Part shown: piece after piece, positions 28,358 to 37,870 of the stretch
Layout: the number at the start of each line of letters is the position of its first letter
Position numbering within the stretch: position 1 is the first letter of the stretch
DNA from: [Leptolyngbya] sp. PCC 7376
GTDB lineage: Bacteria > Cyanobacteriota > Cyanobacteriia > Cyanobacteriales > MRBY01
Direction of reading: 5' to 3'
Length of the DNA: 64,000 bases
NCBI RefSeq assembly: GCF_000316605.1
Contig: NC_019683.1
Span: 2,278,036 to 2,342,035, forward strand
Translations under genes and position numbers: made by a program
Notes under the pieces: generated by a model
Told to the model about the DNA's origin: nothing
The model's input: only the letters and a program-made list of their open reading frames with translations
Database searches by the model: none

Positions 28358-29611
28358 GTGACTATTTCTCCGATCTCTCCTAGCAGTCAAACTTTTGATG
28401 CCAATCAGCCCGATGCCCTCGGTCGTTTTGGTCAGTATGGCGGCAAGTATGTGCCCGAAACCTTGATGCCTGCACTAGCTGAGCTGGAATCTGCCTATGC
28501 TCAATATCGCAACGATTCAGAATTTAAGGCTGAATTAGAGCTTTTGCTAAAGGATTATGTGGGTCGTCCTAGCCCGTTATATTTTGCGGAACGGTTAACT
28601 GAACGTTATGCACGCCCAGATGGTTCTGGCCCTCAGATTTATCTCAAGCGTGAGGATCTCAATCATACTGGTGCTCACAAAATTAATAATGCGATCGCCC
28701 AAGCTCTTTTAGCGAAGCGGATGGGTAAAAAGCGGATTATTGCAGAGACTGGCGCAGGGCAGCACGGTGTGGCAACAGCAACTGTTTGCGCACGTTTCGG
28801 ATTGGAATGCATCATCTACATGGGTGTGCAGGACATGGAGCGTCAAGCTCTTAATGTTTTCCGAATGAAGCTACTCGGTGCAACAGTTCAACCTGTAGCA
28901 GCGGGAACAGGTACGCTCAAAGATGCGACTTCTGAAGCCATTCGAGATTGGGTAACGAACGTCGAAAATACTCACTACATTCTGGGTTCTGTGGCTGGCC
29001 CTCACCCTTATCCAATGATGGTACGGGATTTCCACGCGATTATTGGGGAAGAAACTCGCGCTCAATGCGAAGAGAAATGGGGAGGCTTACCTGACATTCT
29101 CATGGCTTGTGTGGGTGGTGGCTCAAATGCAATGGGCTTATTTCACGAGTTTGTAAAAGATAGTTCTGTTCGTTTAATTGGTGTCGAGGCTGAAGGTTCT
29201 GGTGTAGCAAGTGGTCACCATGCAGCAACTCTAACCCAAGGGCAACCGGGTGTTTTGCACGGCGCGATGAGTTATTTGTTACAGGATACAGAAGGTCAGG
29301 TGGTTGAGGCGCATTCAATTAGTGCGGGCCTTGATTATCCCGGTGTTGGCCCTGAGCACAGTTATCTCAAGGATACGAGTCGCGCAGAATATTACAGTGT
29401 GACTGATGAGGATGCGGTAAAGGCTTTCCGATTTGTATCTGAGCTTGAGGGTATTATTCCTGCTCTAGAAACATCGCACGCGTTCGCTTACCTCGAAACT
29501 CTTTGTCCTCAACTAGAAGGCAGTCCTCGCATCGTGATTAACAGTTCTGGTCGTGGCGATAAGGACGTGCAAACTGTCGCGAAATACCTTGATAAAAATG
29601 GTTGGGATTAA
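28358..29611 (+). CDS. trpB: tryptophan synthase beta subunit
   Basis: PLP-dependent condensation of indole with serine, last step of tryptophan synthesis. Signatures: [38 protein letters not shown] with the PLP lysine, [13 protein letters not shown] for the phosphate, and [13 protein letters not shown] at the end. GTG 28358 (V-T-I-S-P-I) is the likely start; a longer frame from 28298 has no matching family sequence. 417 residues is normal. trpA is not adjacent, common in cyanobacteria. Confidence 0.97.
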   Translation: MTISPISPSSQTFDANQPDALGRFGQYGGKYVPETLMPALAELESAYAQYRNDSEFKAELELLLKDYVGRPSPLYFAERLTERYARPDGSGPQIYLKREDLNHTGAHKINNAIAQALLAKRMGKKRIIAETGAGQHGVATATVCARFGLECIIYMGVQDMERQALNVFRMKLLGATVQPVAAGTGTLKDATSEAIRDWVTNVENTHYILGSVAGPHPYPMMVRDFHAIIGEETRAQCEEKWGGLPDILMACVGGGSNAMGLFHEFVKDSSVRLIGVEAEGSGVASGHHAATLTQGQPGVLHGAMSYLLQDTEGQVVEAHSISAGLDYPGVGPEHSYLKDTSRAEYYSVTDEDAVKAFRFVSELEGIIPALETSHAFAYLETLCPQLEGSPRIVINSSGRGDKDVQTVAKYLDKNGWD

Positions 29612-29642
29612 TCGTTGACAAATAATGCAGTCAAATATTTAA

Positions 29643-29686
29643 GCGATCGCCATCCTGATTTTTCACATGGGGCGATCGCCTTTTTT
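29643..29686. terminator. hairpin terminator built from two HIP1 octamers
   Basis: GCGATCGCC (29643-29651) pairs with GGCGATCGC (29671-29679) around a 19-base loop, followed by C and six T (29681-29686) on the plus strand. It lies 32 bp after trpB and also 17 bp past the stop of the convergent minus-strand gene. Because each HIP1 octamer is itself palindromic, the arms could also pair internally. Confidence 0.7.
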
Positions 29687-29702
29687 ATTGAGTTCGATTC
29701 AA

Positions 29703-30362
29703 TTACCAATGAATTTGGCTCAGGATGTAACGCAACCGATCATAGTCATCCTTGAGCAAAGTACTGATCATTCGTCCGACATTTACTAGCCATTGGCGAT
29801 CGCCTTTCCGTAGTCGATAAACTTCTCGCACAGATGCCGCGATGAGTGATTCTGGTGGAACCCAATTCACTTGTAATAAAACCCGCAAAAATTCGAGCTT
29901 GTCGGTAAAGTGAATAATTTCTTCCGGTTCGCAATGGTAAACCGATTGGTGAATTTGGGGTGGGCGAGGCGGCAAATATTGAAACACTTCGCCATGCTTG
30001 CCATTTTTACGTTTGGGTGGAGCTTCAAACCCAACAATTGCAGCTCGAAATTCTGTCTTGAGCATCGCAAAAATCTGAGGCTGCTGCTCTCGCAATTCTT
30101 CCAAACTCATGCCCAATGCCCTTGCCCGATGAACAGAATCAATCGGCGAGGTCGTCACATAGGTCACGATGCCATAGACAACATTGCCGGATTCTTCGTC
30201 ATAGGATTTCACCCAACTACCAAAAGGCGGCATCACCGGGAAGCTTAAATCTTCTGGTTCCAAGCATTGTGCCGTGAACTCTGTGGTGGTTGTCTCGATG
30301 ACCTCCGCAATATGATCCGGGTGGCGATCGCCAAGACTAAATTGAGGCAAGGGCAAACGCAT
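29703..30362 (-). CDS. HAS-barrel domain protein
   Basis: 219 residues. The N-terminal region (about 20-75: TTEFTAQCLEPEDLSFPVMP, FGSWVKSYDEESGNVVYGIV) resembles the HAS barrel found in HerA-type ATPases and ATP synthases. The rest is mixed alpha/beta and ends in a helical tail. There is no membrane segment. It lies five bases downstream of ndhS on the same strand and is probably co-transcribed. The function is unknown; a link to the NDH-1 or photosynthetic membrane is only suggested by the neighbour. Confidence 0.7.
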   Translation of the reverse strand: MRLPLPQFSLGDRHPDHIAEVIETTTTEFTAQCLEPEDLSFPVMPPFGSWVKSYDEESGNVVYGIVTYVTTSPIDSVHRARALGMSLEELREQQPQIFAMLKTEFRAAIVGFEAPPKRKNGKHGEVFQYLPPRPPQIHQSVYHCEPEEIIHFTDKLEFLRVLLQVNWVPPESLIAASVREVYRLRKGDRQWLVNVGRMISTLLKDDYDRLRYILSQIHW

Positions 30363-30367
30363 ATCGT

Positions 30368-30538
30368 CTACTTGCTCTCTTCGAGTTCAGAGAGATTAAA
30401 CGTAATAATTTTGTCCCAGTTACCGCCCTCAAACAAAACTGCTGCGCGACCATCCGTCACCCGTTGCACCAAACCTTTAAAACGATAAAATGTATCGTCG
30501 GGATTAGTTACTCGTACTGTGCTGCCGGGAAGAATCAT
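30368..30538 (-). CDS. ndhS: NAD(P)H-quinone oxidoreductase subunit S (NdhS)
   Basis: This 56-residue protein, [20 protein letters not shown] and onward, has the SH3-like NdhS/CRR31 pattern, with G-x-VQRVTDG and [12 protein letters not shown] close to Synechocystis Ssl0352. NdhS sits on the peripheral arm of cyanobacterial NDH-1 and helps dock ferredoxin for cyclic electron flow; conserved basic residues (Arg9, Arg19, Lys21) may contribute. The start ATG 30538 lies about 60 bases upstream of the family core end, with no alternative. It is too short for many ORF filters. The HAS-domain gene follows after five bases. Confidence 0.92.
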   Translation of the reverse strand: MILPGSTVRVTNPDDTFYRFKGLVQRVTDGRAAVLFEGGNWDKIITFNLSELEESK

Positions 30539-30631
30539 AAGAATATGACCTCTGAAAAAATACTCAATTTATGATAGCTGTTTACCGTAGTTGTATGTCA
30601 GCGCTAGCCGAATAGTTCCATCCATAGAAAC

Positions 30632-30937
30632 TTAGCTATTTCTCAAGTCCACTTTAGATTGCAAGATGATTGCAAACTCCGAACCGATTCGGATGTCATT
30701 TTTGCTAATTCCAGAGCTGAGTGAGAATGCAAATGGAGTTCGATCATTCAAAGGTGTAGGCATTTCAACCCCATGAACAGTTGCCACATTATTTATCACT
30801 CCGTGAATTCTAAATTCAATTTGACTGCCCGAGATTGCTTGTGCATTACAAGGAAGTTCGTTCAAAAGTATGTCAGTAGCGACAACAAGACCTCGACCAG
30901 TAATTTCAAATGTAGCTAGAACTCTCCCTATTAACAT
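30632..30937 (-). CDS. small beta-barrel protein, EF-Tu domain 2-like pattern
   Basis: The 101-residue protein begins MLIGRVLATFEITGRGLVVA, reminiscent of the second domain of translational GTPases (beta strand, GRG, VV), and continues with strands around SQIEFRIHGVI and IRIGSEFAIILQ. There is no GTPase domain, signal peptide or membrane segment. The likeness is from pattern only; the role is unknown. It starts 23 bp downstream of the sigma-like gene on the same strand and may be co-transcribed with it. Confidence 0.65.
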   Translation of the reverse strand: MLIGRVLATFEITGRGLVVATDILLNELPCNAQAISGSQIEFRIHGVINNVATVHGVEMPTPLNDRTPFAFSLSSGISKNDIRIGSEFAIILQSKVDLRNS

Positions 30938-30960
30938 TCAACGCTCTTCTCTAAACGAAT

Positions 30961-31608
30961 CTAGACTGCATCCAGTAAATCTTCGCGGGATTCAAGAGAT
31001 TCAGGGAAATATAGCTCACAAATATCCTGTGGCAACTCATTAATCACGAATTGACGACCCTGCTGAATCCAATATTCGACATCTTCAGTAGAGAGATTTT
31101 CTCCCTCTGCCTGAAGGTATGCTGAAATTCGAGTGGGACTCCAGTGATAATTATCAGCCATCACCAAAATCAGTCGCGCCAAAGGTGGAATGAGTTCTAG
31201 AGCCTGTTCGAGGTAGCACCACAGTGGGGGGGTTGCTTCGTTAATGTCGTAATTAATGGATTCGACAGGCGGCATTTCCGTGCCATTGATGCACATCGCT
31301 GTCGTATTAATAAGCCAATTTTGAAGAGTATCAGCGTTCGTATTTTCGTCTCGTAAATTCAGGCCGCGCATTTCATGAAAAATATGTCGCCATGTCAGTG
31401 CAAAAATATAGTCTGCTTGCACCGGCGATCGCGCAGAATTCCCAATTAGCGAATAAACGATGGGTGCATAGCGACAAAAAAGCCCAGTAAAATATTTCCC
31501 CTGCTCCGGATAACGCTGGAAAAGGGTGAGCATATCCAAATCGCTATAATGGTTAAGGGATTGAATCAAGGGATGATTCGCTTCGGGAAAACTCGGAATC
31601 TGAACCAT
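30961..31608 (-). CDS. sigma-70 family-like protein
   Basis: The 215 residues follow the outline of cyanobacterial sigma-like proteins: DLDMLTLFQRYPEQGKYFTG, then CRYAPIVYSLIGNSARSPVQ and WRHIFHEMRGL for region 2, and a C-terminal helix-turn-helix (WSPTRISAYLQAEGENLSTE) for region 4. The region 2 to region 4 distance is typical of ECF-size factors. The -10 recognition residues cannot be judged by eye, so it may be a divergent factor or a regulator with a sigma fold. No anti-sigma gene is adjacent. Confidence 0.65.
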   Translation of the reverse strand: MVQIPSFPEANHPLIQSLNHYSDLDMLTLFQRYPEQGKYFTGLFCRYAPIVYSLIGNSARSPVQADYIFALTWRHIFHEMRGLNLRDENTNADTLQNWLINTTAMCINGTEMPPVESINYDINEATPPLWCYLEQALELIPPLARLILVMADNYHWSPTRISAYLQAEGENLSTEDVEYWIQQGRQFVINELPQDICELYFPESLESREDLLDAV

Positions 31609-31693
31609 GTCCTACAATATAATGCCTACAAAATCACCTAAACAGACTATTTAGACTTTCATCATAGTCGATTTACCCATAAACGCTTGATCT

Positions 31694-32278
31694 ATGATTG
31701 CAGCCGCCCCAATCCTTACTCATCTTTACCTCGGCGCATTTTTCCCAGTTTTTGATTCGCTGTTCTCCACCCAAGGCATTATGGTCATTCTGCTCTGTGC
31801 TTATGGGGTGGCGATGTGGATGTTTCTAACTAGTGCCCCGAAAGTTCACACGATAATGGTTTCGGATTTGGATGTGGCACAACGGTTTTATGAGGGGATT
31901 CTGCAATTACCAACGGCAGATGTGCCGATGCATTATTACTACAACTACGAGCAAACCCTCGGTGGCGCAGGCGGTATTGACCCAATGTATATGAGCGCAG
32001 CATCGCCCTCGGCAATGGGAATGTCTCCGGTGAAAGATCGTGAGGGACTTTGGTATCAACTCAAAAAAGATACTCAGCTCCATGTTGTTTCGGGTGCAAG
32101 TTTAGGCAAGAAAAATCAGCAACGCCACGTTTGTTTTGATAAGGAATGCTTAGAGTCAGTTCTATTACGTGTGCAATCTCGTCGTTTGAAATATAAAATT
32201 CGCCAAGAAAAACCACTAAATTTCCTCGTGAAAGATTGGGAAGATCAAGTCATCGAAATTGCGGAAGTAATGTCCTAG
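31694..32278 (+). CDS. membrane-anchored glyoxalase/VOC-fold protein
   Basis: The 194-residue protein has a hydrophobic N-terminal segment (about 20-47, STQGIMVILLCAYGVAMWMF), followed by a vicinal-oxygen-chelate-type domain: KVHTIMVSDLDVAQRFYEGI, and near the C-terminus RHVCFDKECLESVLLRVQ. The metal ligands of active glyoxalase are not clear. Similar cyanobacterial proteins are annotated as glyoxalase-like. The substrate is unknown. It stands alone between divergent and convergent neighbours. Confidence 0.75.
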   Translation: MIAAAPILTHLYLGAFFPVFDSLFSTQGIMVILLCAYGVAMWMFLTSAPKVHTIMVSDLDVAQRFYEGILQLPTADVPMHYYYNYEQTLGGAGGIDPMYMSAASPSAMGMSPVKDREGLWYQLKKDTQLHVVSGASLGKKNQQRHVCFDKECLESVLLRVQSRRLKYKIRQEKPLNFLVKDWEDQVIEIAEVMS

Positions 32279-32339
32279 AGGTTGGATATTGAGGTGAGCG
32301 CTCGACTCATCACAAGATCAATCACACTGGGATTTTTTC

Positions 32340-32861
32340 ATGAAAAACGCACCACTTCAAAGTCTGATGGCAGCTGTAATACTTTGGGCTAGTCCATTGC
32401 TGCCAATGCAAGAGAATCAAGTGAATGCACAGGAAATGACTTGCCAAGAAACAGTGAATTCGGTCATGGCAGATATTCGAAAGCAAGGGGCAAAGGTCAC
32501 GTTTCGGGTTTATGACAACGCTGATTATCAAAGTTTTGTGGGAGCGAGATTTGAGAATAAAAAAAGAGTGAATGGTCTTTTTCTCGGGTTGGGAGAAACT
32601 GGCAAATCTGATGCGATCGCCAAAACAATCTGGCAGTCAGACGACTTGATTAAGGATTACCTCACCCAAATATTTCCCCGCTGTGGTGGTACTGGAATTA
32701 TTGACATTGGCTTGTTTGAAACAGAGGCGATCGCCAGTTTTGGGATGGACGATGAGAATCGCTTAGGCACTGAACAATGTTATGACCCTGAAGAACAGAT
32801 TCCTGGGCGCATCTCGGAAATTTATCGGGAATGGGATTGGTATTGTGCCTATGTTTTATGA
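32340..32861 (+). CDS. exported hypothetical protein
   Basis: A signal peptide (MKNAPLQSLMAAVILWASPL, with a probable cut after VNAQ near residue 31) precedes a mature part of about 140 residues with four cysteines (CQETV, RCGG, EQCYD, WYCAYVL), enough for two disulfides in the periplasm. No known domain is recognised. Its 3' end overlaps miaA on the other strand by six bases. Confidence 0.7.
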   Translation: MKNAPLQSLMAAVILWASPLLPMQENQVNAQEMTCQETVNSVMADIRKQGAKVTFRVYDNADYQSFVGARFENKKRVNGLFLGLGETGKSDAIAKTIWQSDDLIKDYLTQIFPRCGGTGIIDIGLFETEAIASFGMDDENRLGTEQCYDPEEQIPGRISEIYREWDWYCAYVL

Positions 32862-33758
32862 TTCGGAATTCTGGATGAGGGTGATCGCCTGATCAAATAA
32901 ATCGGAGGCTTCGTTATTCAACCAATTAATTTCTTTGACAGCTCGAAACCAAGTGCGTTGGCGCTTTGCAAATTGACGCGTGTGTAAAACCGTTGCGGCG
33001 ATCGCCCCCTGAACTGTCGTTTCGTTTCTGACATATTCCCCAAACTCTTGATAACCAAGGGTTTTCAGTAACGGTAAATCCCAGCCATATTTCTTCCCAA
33101 GAGTTTTCACTTCTGAGGCAAAGCCTAGTTCTACCATTTGGTGAGTGCGACGACGAATCCGATCTTCGAGATGGTCAAGATCACAATCTAAGCCAATTTG
33201 AATAATCGGATAGTCTGGTGGATTTTCGCCCTGCTGCTCCGTAATCGGTTTACCCGTCACATAAAAAACTTCCAAAGCCCGCAAAGTACGAACTTGATCG
33301 TTGGGATGAATTTTCTCGCAGGCCACCGGGTCAAGTTGCTGCAATAGTTGATAGCTATATTTCTGGCCCAACTCGGCAAATTGTTTTCGTAAGTCAGGCT
33401 GGGGAGCCACGCGCGGAATTTTCAAGCCTTTGGCGATCGCCTTGACGTAAAGACCTGTCCCACCGACTAAAAGAATATGGCGATTTTCGGCCTGAAATTT
33501 TGCAATTAATTCTTGAGCTTGAGCTTGATATTCTGCCAAAGTTAACGTTTCAGTTGGTTCACAAATATCAATTAAATAGTGAGGTGCTTGAGCTAATTCT
33601 TTTCGGCTCGGCTTAGCTGTACCAATATCAAATTCTCGATATATTTGCCGCGAATCTGCACTGAGAATGACCGCATTTAATTCTTCTGCCAGCTTCAAAG
33701 CTAAACCTGACTTTCCCGTCGCTGTTGCACCACAAATTACGATTAGAGGCAGAGTCAT
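32856..33758 (-). CDS. miaA: tRNA dimethylallyltransferase
   Basis: Transfers the dimethylallyl group to N6 of A37 in tRNAs reading UNN codons. The P-loop ICGATATGKSGLALKLAEEL starts the protein, followed by ILSADSRQIYREFDIGTAKP, HYLIDICEPTETLTLAEYQ, LVGGTGLYVKAIAKGL and the C-terminal KRQRTWFR. 300 residues, normal. Its ATG overlaps the stop of the thioredoxin-like gene by one base (TGATG), so the two are probably translated from one transcript. Confidence 0.97.
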   Translation of the reverse strand: MTLPLIVICGATATGKSGLALKLAEELNAVILSADSRQIYREFDIGTAKPSRKELAQAPHYLIDICEPTETLTLAEYQAQAQELIAKFQAENRHILLVGGTGLYVKAIAKGLKIPRVAPQPDLRKQFAELGQKYSYQLLQQLDPVACEKIHPNDQVRTLRALEVFYVTGKPITEQQGENPPDYPIIQIGLDCDLDHLEDRIRRRTHQMVELGFASEVKTLGKKYGWDLPLLKTLGYQEFGEYVRNETTVQGAIAATVLHTRQFAKRQRTWFRAVKEINWLNNEASDLFDQAITLIQNSES

Positions 33759-34096
33759 CAGTTCGGGATCACGACGCCCTGCAATAGTTGTTCGAGCTGA
33801 GCATGAAGGCGATCGCGATCTTGAAAATTATCAACACGTTCAACAATTTTGCCATTATTAAACAAAATCACAGTAGGCAAAGTCTTGAGACGATAAGTAT
33901 TTGCCAGCTTAAGATTGTCATCAGCATTCACGTCAACGAGCAAAAAACGCCCATGCCATTCTCGTTGCATTTTAATCAGGAAAGGGTGTAATAAATGGCA
34001 AAGACCACACCAAGGAGCCCAAAAATTCACCAAGACGGGTTGGTCTGCTTCTAAAACAGTTTGCTTGAAATTTTCCTCGGTGATCGACAGAACCAT
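33758..34096 (-). CDS. thioredoxin with atypical WCGLC site
   Basis: The 112-residue thioredoxin fold has active site WAPWCGLCHLLHPFL, in which the usual Pro between the cysteines is Leu. The cis-Pro loop is TLPTVILF. Such a site occurs in the cyanobacterial TrxC-type thioredoxins. ATG 34096 follows GGGAG (34101-34105) and matches the family start; the frame upstream of it is unconserved. It lies directly upstream of miaA with a one-base overlap. The target proteins are unknown. Confidence 0.9.
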   Translation of the reverse strand: MVLSITEENFKQTVLEADQPVLVNFWAPWCGLCHLLHPFLIKMQREWHGRFLLVDVNADDNLKLANTYRLKTLPTVILFNNGKIVERVDNFQDRDRLHAQLEQLLQGVVIPN

Positions 34097-34240
34097 GATC
34101 TCCCGTTGTTTTCGTTCTATGTACACATTTTATCTTGGTCTCTTATCTTACCTGTATCGGTCGTGGGGATCATATTTTTTCCATGAATTGATGACCATGC
34201 TTTTTTGATCCCCATCAACACTAAATTTAGTTATGCATAT

Positions 34241-34957
34241 TTACCAAGGCACTTTCGCTGTCATCACCATTAGCCATGGATGTCCCCACCATAGCAGCGC
34301 AATAAAACCACTAACACCAATATAGGCAGGCTTTAGAAATTCCCCTAATTTAAAAGTTTGTCGTCCTTGCAAAATTGCGACAAATGGAATAACGGATGTG
34401 CGTTCTTTTACCGCGAGAAATGTTTTGCCATAACGAGATTCGAGGCGGCGATCGCCATGCCAAACTGCAAACAAATGATGCGCTACCAATCCAGTACAGG
34501 TGAGTAACATAAACGAACTACCAATCCAGAGCAAATGCCCCACACACCAAATCACCTGACCTACCATTTGTGGGTGGCGAGTGACACGGGTAATCCCTTT
34601 TTCATAGAGATGTACCTGGGGCTTTTGCACTGCAGCGATTTCAAGGAGATTAAAGGTAGAGGGATAAAGAAAGAAAAACGAGATTGCGGAAAGCCACCAT
34701 ACCGTTGGTTTTACCCAGGCTTCCCCTTGCAGTTGCCAAAGCACTGCTCCGTCATAACGATGATTGAAAAAATAAATAATTAGACAAGTCGCAAACGGAA
34801 TACTGACTAGCGCAAAAATCACCCGATATAACCGCGAGCCAATCTTATTTTCTGCCCAAGGACGCAATGCAGCTAAACCACTATGGGCGATCGCAAACCC
34901 CAACAAAAGCCCGAATATCACCCAGTGACTCGTCGTAAACCAGCTCATTTCCGCCAT
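34241..34957 (-). CDS. NnrU / zeta-carotene isomerase (Z-ISO)-like membrane protein
   Basis: The 238 residues include six or seven membrane helices with conserved His: FAIAHSGLAALRPWAE, GITRVTRHPQMVGQVIWCVG, and VAHHLFAVWHGDRRLE. The latter resemble the haem-binding and isomerase motifs of NnrU and plant Z-ISO, which isomerises 9,15,9'-tri-cis-zeta-carotene. Cyanobacterial members have been proposed to do the same in the desaturase pathway. The genome makes carotenoids (OCP, CrtW), so this role is plausible but is inferred. Confidence 0.8.
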   Translation of the reverse strand: MAEMSWFTTSHWVIFGLLLGFAIAHSGLAALRPWAENKIGSRLYRVIFALVSIPFATCLIIYFFNHRYDGAVLWQLQGEAWVKPTVWWLSAISFFFLYPSTFNLLEIAAVQKPQVHLYEKGITRVTRHPQMVGQVIWCVGHLLWIGSSFMLLTCTGLVAHHLFAVWHGDRRLESRYGKTFLAVKERTSVIPFVAILQGRQTFKLGEFLKPAYIGVSGFIALLWWGHPWLMVMTAKVPW

Positions 34958-35101
34958 AATTCAGCCAATAGAAGTATTTTTAAACGAATTAGTACAGGCT
35001 ATATTATGTCTCAAAAGAGATACGATCCCCTTATTGTGGTACTGTCAATCATGAAACCAGCATCGATACCTCTTTAAATCGTTTTCCCTCGCCGAGGCTG
35101 T

Positions 35102-36082
35102 ATGTCTGACATCCCATTTACTCTGGATCAACTGCGTATCCTTAAAGCAATTTCTACCGAAGGTAGTTTTAAACGAGCCGCAGATAGTCTCTACGTTTCC
35201 CAGCCTGCTGTCAGTCTACAGGTTCAGAATTTAGAAAAACAGCTCAGCGTTCCCCTATTTGATCGAGGCGGGAGAAGAGCACAACTCACAGAAGCTGGTT
35301 ATTTACTACTTGATTACGGCGAGAAAATTATTACCCTCTGCCAAGAAACTTGCCGGGCGATCGAAGATTTACAGAATTTACAAGGCGGTACCTTAATCGT
35401 TGGCGCATCTCAAACCACAGGTACATATCTAATCCCCAGAATGATCGGATTATTTCGCCAGAAGTATCCTGATGTAGCAGTACAACTGCAAGTCCATTCA
35501 ACACGGCGAACCTCTTGGGGTGTAGCAAATGGACAAGTAGATCTCGCAATTATCGGCGGGGAAGTTCCGTCTGAGCTACAAGACACCCTCAAAATTGTGC
35601 CCTATGCAGAGGATGAATTATCTCTAATTTTGCCAGTTAATCATCCCTTGGCAAAAGCAGAAACCATTCACCGCGATGATCTATATAAACTCAAATTTAT
35701 TGCGCTGGATTCTCAGTCAACGATCCGAAAAGTAATTGACCAAGTTCTCACGCGTTGCGATATCGACACCAAGCGGCTTCGCATTGAAATGGAGCTCAAT
35801 TCCATTGAAGCAATTAAAAATGCGGTTCAATCCGGCTTAGGAGCATCTTTTGTTTCTGTAACAGCGATTGAAAAGGAATTACGGATGGGTGCATTACACC
35901 GCGCCCATATTGAAGAGGTCGAAGTCCGTCGTATCCTCAGCGTTATCATTAATCCAAATCGTTATCGCTCCAAGGCAGCAGAAGCATTTTGCCAAGAAAT
36001 TTTGCCTCATTTTGCCAATCAACTTAAAAAGTTTGACCTGAGTGAATTGATGCCGAGCGAGTCTGATTCAAAATCGAAATAG
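35102..36082 (+). CDS. rbcR: RbcR-type LysR regulator
   Basis: The 326-residue regulator has a winged helix at the N-terminus ([36 protein letters not shown]) and a periplasmic-binding-protein-like effector domain ([31 protein letters not shown]). Together with LQNLQGG these match the cyanobacterial/plastid RbcR (Ycf30), which controls rubisco and carbon-fixation genes. It is autonomous; the ATG follows the short divergent region shared with the Z-ISO-like gene. DNA targets cannot be read from this window. Confidence 0.9.
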   Translation: MSDIPFTLDQLRILKAISTEGSFKRAADSLYVSQPAVSLQVQNLEKQLSVPLFDRGGRRAQLTEAGYLLLDYGEKIITLCQETCRAIEDLQNLQGGTLIVGASQTTGTYLIPRMIGLFRQKYPDVAVQLQVHSTRRTSWGVANGQVDLAIIGGEVPSELQDTLKIVPYAEDELSLILPVNHPLAKAETIHRDDLYKLKFIALDSQSTIRKVIDQVLTRCDIDTKRLRIEMELNSIEAIKNAVQSGLGASFVSVTAIEKELRMGALHRAHIEEVEVRRILSVIINPNRYRSKAAEAFCQEILPHFANQLKKFDLSELMPSESDSKSK

Positions 36083-36145
36083 ACTTTTTCAAAATTAAAT
36101 TAATACAGTTAAGTTGCGGCGATCGCCTACATTCATGCCATTTCG

Positions 36146-36682
36146 TTATTCGCGTAACAGATAGTGATAAGGATAACGGTGGGGCACACCTGGCTCAGTT
36201 TCTAGCTCGAAATTAACAATTTGCCACTTTGCATCGAGATTATTATGCTCACTAAAAGTGACTGGTAACCCATACAAGACAGGAACATGGGATTGTTGTG
36301 GCTGCGGGTCTGACTTACTTGGGATATGCGTCTGCGCTGCACGTAGCTCGAGAGAGCGACTCACTAACATTTCATAACGGTTTGCAATCGTTAGCTTTGT
36401 GGCACGAAATCCTTTTGTATATAGGCGATCTAGCGCCTCATGGATCTCGAAGCGAATACCATCGGGATGAGTATGTTGGCGATACCATTTGCCTTCCCAG
36501 CGTTTCCATTGGCGGCTTGACTGGAGATGAACGAGCTCTTCGGTGTCGGGGTTAGCCTCAAAAGCTCCGTGGCGATCGCAGAGATAGCTATCTGTCAGAG
36601 TCAGAGCTTGAATTGTTTGACGGCAATGCGGACAAAGAATTTCTGCGCCGAAAATAGGGTAATGTAAGCTGGGTTCAAGCAT
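36146..36682 (-). CDS. TIGR02652-type conserved cyanobacterial protein
   Basis: 178 residues starting [24 protein letters not shown] ... CDRHG forms a zinc-ribbon-like Cys set at residues about 17-35. The start at 36682 is chosen because the ORF upstream of it is unconserved. The rest is basic and Tyr/His-rich, ending [12 protein letters not shown]. This matches my memory of a cyanobacterial signature family without a known role. It diverges from queA: the true starts are about 93 bp apart. Confidence 0.75.
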   Translation of the reverse strand: MLEPSLHYPIFGAEILCPHCRQTIQALTLTDSYLCDRHGAFEANPDTEELVHLQSSRQWKRWEGKWYRQHTHPDGIRFEIHEALDRLYTKGFRATKLTIANRYEMLVSRSLELRAAQTHIPSKSDPQPQQSHVPVLYGLPVTFSEHNNLDAKWQIVNFELETEPGVPHRYPYHYLLRE

Positions 36683-36775
36683 TACGACTTTAAATTTACA
36701 CCGATAGTAGTGACGCTGTATCGTCAACGGATTCTACTTATTATACTCAGAGATTTTTGTTCACCTGCCCATCCT

Positions 36776-37858
36776 ATGCTTAACGCTGACCAAAACCTCG
36801 CCAGTTACGACTACATTCTTCCGCCAGAGCGTATCGCCCAAACCCCCGTAACACCGCGCGATCATTCTCGGTTATTGGTACTGGATTCTCCGACAACTCA
36901 CCATCATCAACAGTTTTATCAGCTCGGCGATTGGCTACAGCCCAATGATCTTCTGGTGATGAACAATACGAAAGTGATTCCGGCGCGACTCTACGGACGT
37001 AAGGTAACAGGTGCTCCGGTTGAGGTGTTATTACTCGAAGAACGTTCAGCCAATACATGGCTTGCCCTCGTTAAACCTGGCAAACGTTTTACGATTGGCG
37101 CAGAAATTGTTTTCACCTCACCTCATGATTTAGAGCAAACCCTAACAGCAACAGTCATTGCGCGTGATCCAGAGACTGGTGGGCGCATTCTCGAATTTGA
37201 TTTACCTGCCAACAAAAATCTTTGGTCTGTTTTGGATGATTTTGGAGAAATCCCTTTTCCGCCCTACGTCACCGATTCTGAAGCAAATCCTGATCAGTAT
37301 CAAACGATTTACGCTGATACACCCGGGGCAGTGGCTGCACCGACTGCAGGATTACATTTTACGCCGGAGCTATTCGAGCAACTGGAACAAAAAGGAATAG
37401 AACGGACTTTTATCACGCTTCATGTGGGGGTTGGTACATTTCGGCCTGTGGAAGTTGATGATATTACCACCCACGATATGCACTATGAATGGATCGATGT
37501 GCCGGGGAGTACAGTCGAGAAAATTCGTGAAACCAAGGCGAAAGGGGGACGGGTCATTGCTGTAGGGACGACGGCTGTGCGATCGCTGGAAGGGATGGCG
37601 GTGGCATCGGGCAAAAAACTACAAGGGTTCCAAGGGAAAACAAATTTATTTATTTACCCTGGCTATGAGTGGCAAGTAGTAGACGGTTTAATCACGAATT
37701 TCCATTTACCGAAATCAAGTTTGCTGATGCTGGTCAGTGCGCTCATCGGACGGGAGAGATTATTGAGTCTCTACGAAGAGGCGATCGCCGAGAAGTATCG
37801 ATTTTATTCATTTGGCGATGCGATGGCTATCTTGCCACAAGCTAAGGGTATGATGTGA
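36776..37858 (+). CDS. queA: S-adenosylmethionine:tRNA ribosyltransferase-isomerase
   Basis: QueA makes epoxyqueuosine in tRNA. Family text: [96 protein letters not shown] and [22 protein letters not shown] 36776 gives 360 residues and the normal start; earlier codons read a non-family leader. The TPR gene follows within 12 bp. Confidence 0.97.
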   Translation: MLNADQNLASYDYILPPERIAQTPVTPRDHSRLLVLDSPTTHHHQQFYQLGDWLQPNDLLVMNNTKVIPARLYGRKVTGAPVEVLLLEERSANTWLALVKPGKRFTIGAEIVFTSPHDLEQTLTATVIARDPETGGRILEFDLPANKNLWSVLDDFGEIPFPPYVTDSEANPDQYQTIYADTPGAVAAPTAGLHFTPELFEQLEQKGIERTFITLHVGVGTFRPVEVDDITTHDMHYEWIDVPGSTVEKIRETKAKGGRVIAVGTTAVRSLEGMAVASGKKLQGFQGKTNLFIYPGYEWQVVDGLITNFHLPKSSLLMLVSALIGRERLLSLYEEAIAEKYRFYSFGDAMAILPQAKGMM

Positions 37859-37870
37859 AACATAGGGAAA

